Shown piece after piece: positions 55,397 to 64,000 of a stretch of 64,000 bases of DNA. Positions within the stretch are counted from its first letter, which is position 1. Each line of letters starts with the position of its first letter. The stretch comes from Panorpa germanica (taxonomy: Eukaryota; Arthropoda; Insecta; Mecoptera; Panorpidae): positions 11,722,451-11,786,450 of the forward strand of contig OY783213.1 of assembly GCA_963678705.1 (NCBI GenBank), given 5' to 3'. The notes under the pieces are model-generated. The model worked only from the letters and a program-made list of their open reading frames with translations, was not told where the DNA came from and made no database searches. The translations under genes were made by a program, and so were the position numbers.

Positions 55397-57504
55397 CTGC
55401 AAACAAATCTCTTAGCAATTATTTTTCAAAATGAATACTTTTCTGTATTCATTCCTACGTTGATACGTACTTTATGAAGAAGTTATATAAGCGGTGAATA
55501 AAAGCGAAACAGACAAGAGAAAAAAAAACAGTACCGTTTTTTTGGGTATCAAATCACATCTGCAGGACTATTAAATTTAATATAAAATAAATATTTATTT
55601 AATCTAAACTATTATAATTTTTTTATTAGTGTTTTTTTTAATGTTTGTATGATTTAAAAATTAATTAATAAAATAGAATCTAAATGAACTATAAAAGCTA
55701 ATAAAACCATAATAAAAAACTCTATAAAAACATATCTGGACGAGCGCCTGTTGAAAGTGCATAATGGACACCGAAAGAAAGACAAAATGATTTATTAGAC
55801 AGAAAACAGATTAAAAATAATTGAAATCAATTTAGCACATTTTTTACAGAATAATACAAGTTATATTAAATATTTAAAGCGTGCTCTTTCTTACTAATAT
55901 ATGGGTGGTCGAGGTTTTTGTCACATATAAGACTTAAGGAAGCTAATTAATCATAGAAATTAAGATAAGGATTAAGTGACTTGCTACGTTTTATTTCTAA
56001 AACCATTACTTTTATGTTCTGTGACTTCATTTTGGGCAACATTAATTTTCTCATAAAATTGATAAAAGTTATATATTTGAAAAGGTTCTTTAATAAAATC
56101 ATGCCAGTTGAATCGTTTTTAAATATTGTACAAGGTGTTTCAAAAGTGGCAATAATTCTTTGTTAAAACGTCATTTTTGTTATGTACCATTCTGACAGAT
56201 TATATTTATAAGGTGTGCGATGTAGACAGTATAGGGTAAAAACAATGCAAATTAAAATTAATACAATGCAAGCAGTACCTAAGTAAACTATAACTCCAAA
56301 TATGTTAAGAAATAAGTTCCATTTCTTTTTTATTTAAAGAAAAAAAGTGATTATTTAAGACACCCTATAAATACGACGCCCGGATCAGTCCATCGTCTTA
56401 GAGATAATGTCAAATTCATCTTAATTATAATTTATGGTTTATTTTGGTACACTAAATCACTTTTTTGTTATTAAAGTTCTATTTATATAGTTATTAAAAA
56501 TGGAATTTGATTAGTGTTATATTATAGTTAGATATAAATTTTACGCGTTTCTTAAGAATTTTGATTTCGAAGAAATGAAAGAAAACAAATGGTAAACAAA
56601 ATAGTTTCAAAACAATTATGAATTGTTCGCTTTGTGTAATGTTTAAATTGCACAGTAATTATTTATAAATAGTGTAAGTGCATAGTTAGATATTATAAGT
56701 TATAGTTTTACTTATTAAATATGTTTGTTTGTTATTGTTTTTGGTGTTATCAACCCAGAGAGTGGCATGTATTCCCCTGGTCTATATTTTAAATAAATGC
56801 CAAATATATGATGGAAAAAGTCACCAATTTTTGAAGTTATTAAAGTAATTAGATTAACTTGAACCATTAGGTAACATGCCTTATAATGTGATTACTAAAC
56901 TAATAGAAAAAATCACAGTCTTAACCTATACAGACATATATAATTCTATTTAAATTCATATGCGACCCTTTACAAATAAACTTGGTGGCACCAGTCTAAC
57001 TTATTGAATGGAGATAATTGTCTACAGACATTGTTTATGAGCATGAGGACGACTTATTATTTAAATTTCACTCAGCCGTGTTATTTTACTTATATTTTAA
57101 AATACTACACATTCAAAGTACAATTGAAATTTCAATTTTCATTAAATTGTAATTTGTGTTAAACTTAAAATAATTTCAGACCTTTTTAGTAATTATAATA
57201 AAGTGTCTTCGTGGTCTGTAGGTATAACATTTAAATTGAAGAATTCTTTATATAATCAATGTTAAAAAAATATATCATTTTAGGAAAAACAATATATAAA
57301 TTTTAAGGATTAAGTCTTGGCGAAGTTAAAGAATAGATGCTTATTCTATAAAAATGAATTAACATTTTAGAATTTATAACTGAAAAAAATGGAGTTACTT
57401 TCGTAACCTAATAAAATGTGTCATTCATAGATAAAAATATATATTCTATAAAAATATTCACACGAAATAGGCGATCAGAGACGAGATCATTTTGCAAAGA
57501 TGTC
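55397..57504 (-). other. Candidate intron, AT-rich
   Basis: No repeat or coding island recognised over 2.1 kb. The plus ORF at 55981-56166 is a chance frame. Confidence 0.35.
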
Positions 57505-57926
57505 AATGGGCTTGTGTCCTCATTTTTTAGTGGTCAATTTTTCAATTGTTTATTGAAATTGATGTTAATAAATGTGTATTGGCGTGTCTATTTTATTAAA
57601 TATCTAAAACTTGTCGGAGATATGGCAATTAAAAATTTGAATTGTAGTTTTAGCGCTAGAAATGGTCGGCCATATTTGTATGACGTGAAATACATTTTAA
57701 CGCCAATTATTTGTTGAGTAGGTCAGTTTTGTAGTTGTTGGTTGTCGAAATAATCAAGTCAAGTCAAAGAATAATAAGTTTTTATTTTATTTAACCCTGT
57801 TAAGGCAGACATAATATTAAAATTTGATTGTTCCTTGAAATAGCTGTAAATAATATTTGATATTTTGATATATAAATACATACAGCAGAGAATTATGAGC
57901 TGTAAGGTTGGCAGCGGTTGTGGTGT
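57505..57926 (+). mobile_element. MITE family A, copy 5, right end lost
   Basis: Begins AATGGGCTTGTGTCC and follows the family to 'ggcagcggttgtggtgt', then leaves it. The plus ORF ending at 57717 lies partly in this element. Confidence 0.9.
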
Positions 57927-58059
57927 GTGATAAAGATAAACTAAGACATCAAACGTTTCCTTCTATCGTTCGTGTGGTCTATTTAAAATATTCATGAAAT
58001 AAAAGTATCCAACAATTAAGAGCATTACAATAAATTGAGTTTCATTTAAAATGATTTAC

Positions 58060-58320
58060 ATATAATAATAATTAACGTGTCCATGGAAGTGGAACTAGTA
58101 CACGATAGACTTGTATTACGGCCCCCTGGCTTCTTAGGTTGCAGTCAGACAGCAGGAGTAGGCCTCCCTCCTCCGTGGGTTGATGGAGCGTCTAGCTGTT
58201 ACCTCTTCTTGCTATATCCGTACAATGTGGCGCTCACTATTGTTAGCAAGTTTCTATTAACACATTGGGTCGTATTCATTAACGCGTATGTTGAGCAAGT
58301 GACGTCATGTCTTTAAAAGA
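58060..58320. other. GC-rich island open for 79 codons on plus
   Basis: ATG at 58083 in the frame from 58077. Contains L-P-P-P-W-V-D-G-A-S-S and a hydrophobic stretch. The minus strand is GC-rich too. No splice site, no family; possibly a repeat. Confidence 0.2.
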
Positions 58321-58365
58321 AATTGAAATGACCTTCCACTAATGAAATCGAAATCGGCACTATTT

Positions 58366-58465
58366 TATGTTTATTTTCGATTCCGGCCCTATCACTGACA
58401 AGTTACTTCAATGTAACCATAGTGTTTCCTAATAACTGTACGATATTCAATAAATAATCAATTAC
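58366..58465 (-). mobile_element. SINE family G, partial body
   Basis: 'ttattttcgattccggccct', 'atcactgac' and 'cctaataactgtacgat' match 30700-30835. Confidence 0.6.
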
Positions 58466-58469
58466 ACGC

Positions 58470-58567
58470 AGTGGCGAAGCTACAGTATAGGTAGGGTCCA
58501 CTATATGCAAAATTTCCCCGATGTGGGAAGTAAATTAGGAAAAAGTATATAATTTCGCCACCACGGT
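58470..58567 (+). mobile_element. Possible short hAT-like element
   Basis: CAGTGGCGAAGCTAC at the left and TTCGCCACCACGG at the right are weakly inverted. CAGTGGCG is a frequent hAT-type terminus. No target duplication identified. Confidence 0.3.
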
Positions 58568-59601
58568 AGTGATTTCCATGAAACTTATGCCGGTTTAACA
58601 CCAGAGAGTGTATATTTTTTTTATAATTTCCTAAGCTTAAAGATGATTACATAATAATAGTCTCCGAAATGTCTTATAGTTTCAAAGCATTCAAATAATG
58701 TTATGCCTGTTGGCATGAAATAGTGACGCTATTTAATAATAGACGTGGTTTGGCACAGACAGAGTTATATTCCATTGAGCAAAGTATCACTATACATTGA
58801 ACAAGATCTTCTAGATGGATGTGGTCACAGAGCATGAATCGTTGCACTGTCATTTATATTTGCAGATCAACACGTTACAGAATCACCATGATTGGCACAT
58901 GTTCCGGACATGATCTATGTCTTAACTCTCAACGATGTACTTGCTTTACATTATAAGTAGGAGTATCTTTTTAAATTTCTGTTTTCTTGAGTTTGTCTAA
59001 CTGTAGCCCATCGATTGAAAACGTAAAAGTTGAAAAATCTACTTTAAAATATTTCCCTTACAAAAGATTTGAGAGAGTACTTGATTTGATTTAGCTACTT
59101 GTCATGTTAAATGACTCAGCATCATCTTCGCGAATTTATGCCACCGGAAATACATCACGAAATCTTTCTTGACCATATAAAGAATATTATTTATTTCTTG
59201 TCGTTAGACTTGACAACCCGTTGTTGTTTTATAAGGGTACCGAAGAGGATTCTCGATAATCCAAGTACATTGCTCTTACATTGAAGAAAAGGATTCATCA
59301 GCAAACTTTGACTTGAAGTTAATCTTTCAAGTTCATCTTCGAATTATTGTGCTATGTCTTTTAAGCTGCTGTAACGACTTAAGCAGAATTGAAAATAAAC
59401 AAATATGTGTAGTTGAAAAAACGAAATATTCTCCTAAAAACTCTCCCAAAGTCGTAAAAGCGAAATATTGTCAAAATGTTATTCCTTTTAGTGGGATAAA
59501 CGATTTATTACTAAACTTTTCTATCGCAGTACGTCTTATTTAAATTAATATAGTTTCAAAATGAAGACATAAGCTTTACTAAGGCATTATTTCTGTATTC
59601 C
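58568..59601. other. AT-rich stretch
   Basis: A minus-strand donor TCAAT|GTAAGAGC at about 59277 follows a 21-codon open stretch, not convincing. The plus ORF at 59313-59543 is unsupported. Confidence 0.3.
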
Positions 59602-59713
59602 AATGGGCTTGTGTCCTCATTTTTTAGTGGTCGATTTTTCAATTGTTGATTGAAATTGATGTTAATAAATGTGTATTGTCGTGTCTATTTTATTAAATAT
59701 CTAAATGTTGACT
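59602..59713 (+). mobile_element. MITE family A, 5'-end fragment
   Basis: AATGGGCTTGTGTCC through 'attaaatatctaaatgttga', then abrupt end. Confidence 0.88.
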
Positions 59714-59893
59714 ATAATCTCTAGAACTTCAATTTCTTCCGTTACTTCTGCGATCGTATTTATTTGCAATATTGTAAATCATCTGCAACTAGTTCATATC
59801 ATCACCGTTTGTTTTACCAGCATAATATAGATGTAACAGGTAATGTAATCATCTCTACAGTATTCTCATACTTCAGTTAAGTCGTTCACTTAC

Positions 59894-60105
59894 ACAAGGT
59901 ACACTTCAGCGCCACCGCTAACCGTTCCGTCACGACTTCTCCGTATTCTTCAGTGAACCTCAGCACCGCGGTTCGCTTCATCTCAAATGACACGATATGA
60001 CACCATGATGCTGGGATCTGCACCAGGCACTTGTACAAAGATTCAACGACATTTACATCACTGTCGGAATCATTTACATCACCCATCAATTATTTTTACC
60101 ACACA
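59894..60105 (-). CDS. Probable coding exon with start codon, unrecognised protein
   Basis: Minus strand: acceptor with long pyrimidine tract (TGTTTTTCTCTGGTGCAG) ends at 60106; donor T|GTAAGTGA at 59893. After 19 nt with in-frame stops an ATG at 60086-60084 opens 64 codons plus one base (phase 1). The peptide begins MGDVNDSDSDVNVVESLYKC, then W-C-H-I-V-S-F-E-M-K-R-T-A-V-L-R-F-T-E-E-Y-G-E-V-V-T-E-R-L-A-V-A-L-K-C. Acidic start, no signal peptide. Codon use and GC content differ clearly from the surroundings, and with both splice sites this is the second best exon in the window. The upstream 19 nt would be the end of the 5' UTR, so a further non-coding exon should lie at higher coordinates. Phase 1 fits the acceptors at 55396, 48698 and also the FGF exon at 13475, but nothing in the peptide resembles an FGF N-terminus. 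Confidence 0.6.
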
Positions 60106-60596
60106 CTGCACCAGAGAAAAACAAAACAACTTGTTAACTTCATTTTTGTCATTTATTTAAATGAATGTGGTTGGATACTTGTAAAACTGCTTTTTTTCAT
60201 TATTATATTCAATTGAAATTTCTGAATAGAGGTCTCCAATTTTCGTGGTAGTAAATGGAATATTGGACAGAAGCACCTGTCTTTACAAAGACAAAAGGAT
60301 AGAAGATTTCTTCTCAAAAACATTCCTTAAGTAGTTAATAGCTGATGATTCATCAGAAGAAATAGAGCGTCTCCACCTGGTGTGACTTTTTAACAGAAAA
60401 TTAGATTTGAATGAAACTTAAACATCGTTCTTATTTTTTATAATTATAACACGACTCTAAAGATGTCAGTCACTTAAAATATGATGAAGTATTTTTCTTT
60501 TTAACTGTTATGTTGAGTTTTAATCACTATTAATAGTTAAGTTTATTAACTTAGTTCATTTGCTTAGTCATATGGCAACACTAAACTAAGTCACAG

Positions 60597-60733
60597 CCCA
60601 GTAAACAATTTGGTGAAGTTTCCCTTTTTGTGACGTTTCTATCACTATTTCCTTTTAATTATAGTTCGCATCAACTTTATCGATATATGACACAGTTTTA
60701 TGGAAATTAAGACATTGTTCACAATTGCCCATT
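60597..60733 (-). mobile_element. Composite of MITE B (inverted) and MITE A end
   Basis: 60597-60683 is family B inverted ('cccagtaaacaatttggtga', 'gtgacgtttctatcactatt'). At 'caactttatc' it passes into the right end of family A ('gttttatggaaattaagaca', 'caattgcccatt'). Both families have 'actttat' at this place. Confidence 0.7.
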
Positions 60734-61454
60734 ATGAAAATGTTATATTTTCTTCAAGATTCCTACTATGAGAAAAAAAACTGTTCCAAAAGAAAATAAC
60801 AATAAATTTACATTAAGTTTATCGATTAACTTTATTCTGAGAAATTGATTAGATTTGCCTGATTATATTTTCTTTATTTATATGCAAATAAAGTGTATGG
60901 TTTTCTACTTCCACGTAACAGATTTCTTAAATTGCCACCCATCCAGCTGTTAAAATGACTAACTACGGTAATTTGGTATAATTCAACGCGCGTAATTCAA
61001 TTACGCTAAACGAATTATAACTGTTCAGTAAATTTTGTACGTGTATGTATGTACTCACATATATTAAGTTAAATGTGTTAATAATTAAGTTTTACAAATC
61101 AAGTTTTGTAAACAAATCTATTATCAGGGTGTCAATGTCACTTAAGCCATAAAACGAAACATCGGGTTGTGATTTATCCCTGTAGGTTAAAGAGTTAAAA
61201 AAATTAAGTCAAAAAAATTGTTGACAACTTCCTAAGTCAACATGTTAGTAAACTGGATGATATATGTGTTAATAATCTTCAATTGCTGCTGGGTGCTAGA
61301 TTATGTCGTGTCAATAGGGTAGGGGAATCAATGTTGTCTTTATTAAATAAAGACAGTCCGTTAGAAAACGGTGTAGGCATCCATCAGAATAAGAAACTAT
61401 GATGTTTTTACTAAGAAAGATATGAGGAAAGTAAATGTGTAACGTAATGCCTTG
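60734..61454. other. AT-rich stretch
   Basis: Nothing recognised. Confidence 0.3.
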
Positions 61455-61990
61455 TACAGATTGGTGCGACATAAGCATGCGACATCCAACATTTATATAT
61501 TTTCATTCATAGGTAGACATTTTTTTAACATGAGTGTACTAAATGTGTTGTAGTTTTAACATGCAGACTAGTGCGACACTAATAAAACCTTTACTTATGC
61601 TATTTTTTTAAATTCTAGGTATGCAACAAAAATGTTTCAATACGAAGGCAACACAAATCTAAAGAAATTACGGTTTTGAATGTGATCTCGAACAAAAGAG
61701 CCGAGTAACTGTTCAGTCTCCAGTATAATCTCATTGTGAGTTGACGTTTTTTTTAGTTGTGTTTAGTAAATAAATAAAATAATTTGACAAGGTTAATCAC
61801 GAGTTAGCAGAGACCTTGTTAAATAACTGAGTTCTATTACTTTTTTTTGTAAATTTTTTTTTTCTAAAGTAGGTTGAAAGAATTTGTTCGAAATATGAAA
61901 GCTTCCGAAAAATTAAGTTGCATGTCGCACTAGTGTGAACGTGTTGTATAACTTCTTACAACAAATGTTAGATGTCGCAAGCATTTTGTG
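61455..61990. repeat. Region with repeated TGCGACAT motif in both directions
   Basis: 'gtgcgacataagcatgcgac' and 'catccaacattt' at 61463-61495, 'ctagtgcgacac' at 61568 and, inverted, 'catgtcgcactagtgtga' and 'aaatgttagatgtcgcaagc' at 61921-61984. The order suggests a ~530-bp element with inverted arms. No coding frame. Family unknown. Confidence 0.5.
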
Positions 61991-62084
61991 TAATTTTCAT
62001 TCTAATCATTGTTCAATTAAGAAAAACACTACAGTTAGAAAATGTAACACTATATAGTACGTAACATTATGTAGTAGCAAGCTA

Positions 62085-62210
62085 GCAATTATAAAACTTG
62101 CATTGCAAGTCAATTTCTATATAAAAAGTGGAAAATAAATATTGGAATTAGTTTATGACAAGCTAATAAATGTTAACTTTATACTGCTAGATAATATTCT
62201 ACCTCCGAAA
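62085..62210 (-). repeat. Repeat family I, copy
   Basis: 'cttgcattgcaagtcaattt', 'ctatataaaaagtggaaaat' and 'agtttatgacaagctaataa' match 4680-4790 in the same orientation. Confidence 0.6.
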
Positions 62211-64000
62211 TTACTATTATTGTCTTGTAGCCTACTTTCATGCCAAAATCTCTGATTCAAATTATTTAATGTATAAATCTAATATACTTCGAAAGCACCA
62301 AAATTTTCACAAATTATTCTGGTGTTTCTATTAACTTTATCATTACATGCAATTGATAGAAAATAAATGGCGAAATAACAGTCTTAGAAATTGAAAGTAA
62401 TAATAAAGAATATCTAACCAATGACAATGAACAGAGCTGGTGCAAGTGTGATCGCACACTAGATCCTCGATTGAGTTAAGATTGTCAGTCAAGTCTGGTA
62501 AACATCGTTCACTTTATTTATTCAATGCGTCCATGTGGTGTTGTCTCTCTCTTTCTACGACATCGTCTCTCCACTGTGCGATCGCCCTAATATGTTAAAT
62601 TAATAGACGTAGACACAATAAGTTTATGCGCTTAAATTTCCCCACCCAACAATTTGTGTCGCGCCTAAACAATAATAACAAACATTATCAATCAAGTCGT
62701 GAACTCAACCTCTTCAGATCATATGACTAGGTACATCGTACATTCATTTGTAATTGTTGCATCGTTGGACTATCCTCTGCAACTTCACTCTGTTAAACTA
62801 CTCCAGGTATTTCTTGGATCGATCTTGTGGCGTCTAGTTATGCAACGTACTACAATAGGGATATAATGTATACTGTGCTGTACAAGTACTAACATTTATG
62901 TTATTTCGGTGTGGTCCATTCTTGCATGATGCGTTGAATCCATTAGAAACGCTTCGTCTGTTTACATATTCTGCCCGACACGGTGTGCCTTCCTTATTTA
63001 TTGTTTCATACAGTCATTGTATTTAGTTGATAACTATTAGTTACTAATTGTGATGTTAGATCTTATGGTTAAATAGATTTATAAAGTAATACTAATGAAA
63101 TATTGTGCTTATAGATATTGTGCTGTGAGAGAGGATTTTATAATTAAGGTTAGATTTTTACTCTTAAGGAGTAATTATTACATGACATCTCAAATTTACA
63201 AGGTTCTTGTAAACCAGAAATTACCAGATTTATGGAAAAAATCTTGAAATTTGGATCCATGAATTTTTGACCAACTACTGTAAAATCGTCGGCCATTCTA
63301 TAGATATTATTTAGAATTTGAGTTGATTTCAATATCAAGGTCATGTTTGCTTGAAGTTACTTTATTTTAGTTAATTTTGATTCAGTAAATTAATCAGTTA
63401 AGAGCTCGAGCACTTTTTAAATTTGCAACCATGTACTTTAGTTCACCAATTATACCTTGAATATAGTATGTATATCCAAAAAAATTCTGAGATATCTTAC
63501 AGTATAAAAGAAAATGCACACAAAATAATTTTCTTTTTTATATAATGGTCCGTTTGAAAGTTCCATCGATTCTTTCACATAAAAACTCGATGATAACACC
63601 AGCTATTCTAATACAGTCTCCCTTCTATTAGATTACATTGTTCACAGTTATTGTTAGAACTAATTCCCATTGAATGATAATAAGGCGCAAACCTTCAACA
63701 ACATTAACAACATTCAAACATATGCACAAAATGTTAAAAACCATTAAAATGAAATAAAAATCTCTAAAAAGAATAAAACACTGATTATAAATCCGAATGT
63801 AGCCCTACACACTACATGTTCTTCTATATGTAGCGCCCTTTATTCTTCGTGGTCCTGTCAGCCTCTAAATCCGTGGTATCACATTCCACGCCGCGCACAG
63901 TGAACATAAATTGAGTGACAGATCATTACAGTTTAAATAGTGTTTAATTTGACAGAACGTCAAGAAAAATAACAAAATGGAACATTAAAAGAAACCATAT
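62211..64000. other. Terminal AT-rich stretch
   Basis: GC-richer patches at 62430-62590 ('gcaagtgtgatcgcacacta', a small palindrome) and 63825-63905. The latter has a 27-codon minus frame from an ATG (M-F-T-V-R-G-V-E-C-D-T-T-D-L-E-A-D) with no splice evidence; it may be an exon edge or a repeat. Confidence 0.3.

Noticed and set aside
57418-57717. 99-codon plus ORF
   Set aside because: Most of it is MITE family A sequence.
1-64000. CRISPR arrays, bacterial operons, endogenous viral or LTR elements
   Set aside because: No regular repeat-spacer structure, no clustered co-directional ORFs with ribosome binding sites, and no paired long terminal repeats or polymerase/capsid frames of that kind were seen.

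Overview
This window is AT-rich, intron-rich insect chromosomal DNA. Tc1/hAT-type MITEs, one tRNA-derived SINE family, degraded LINEs and almost no long reading frames suggest a lepidopteran, but that assignment is an inference. There is no operon structure, no rRNA, no functional tRNA, no CRISPR array and no recognisable LTR or viral element. Nearly all unspliced ORFs of 60-110 codons are chance frames or lie inside repeats.

The one gene that can be recognised with confidence is on the minus strand. Positions 13475-13372 are a 104-bp internal exon with consensus splice sites. It encodes the middle of the fibroblast growth factor (FGF) beta-trefoil core. It matches in length and phase the 104-bp middle exon known from animal FGF genes. 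A possible last coding exon of the same gene lies at 6625-6541. The exon between them, which should carry the Cys/Asn-Tyr part of the core, was not found. The upstream exon was not found either. On the same strand at 45053/45052 a very good 3' splice site is directly followed by a 5' splice site, the signature of a recursive (ratchet) splice point. If it belongs to the FGF transcript, the intron upstream of the core exon is at least about 31 kb long.

Further upstream on the minus strand are exon-like islands: 60105-59894 (ATG, strong acceptor and GTAAGTG donor, ends in phase 1) and two terminal-exon-like frames, 55396-55215 and 48698-48526, both with phase-1 acceptors. They could be one small unrecognised gene with alternative 3' ends. 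A possible plus-strand first exon lies at 22764-22863. GC-rich islands at 15.0-15.3, 26.9, 28.4, 29.4-29.6, 32.1, 41.7 and 58.1 kb are open in more than one frame and are not identified.

Layout of repeats. 0-10 kb: hAT-type MITEs with 8-bp target duplications, one copy of a ~600-bp MITE (family A, TIR AATGGGCTTGTGTCC), LINE 3' ends and a truncated LINE insertion. 10-24 kb: SINE relics, a 200-bp MITE with 38-bp TIRs (family E), a foldback element and a LINE reverse-transcriptase relic. 24-32 kb: two family A copies, a full SINE with 15-bp target duplication and a second intact hAT-type MITE. 34-48 kb: family B MITEs, a perfect 17-bp palindrome with heat-shock-like modules, a second foldback element, the ratchet site and another family A copy. 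49-64 kb: more SINE, family E and family A copies, and a composite of families B and A.
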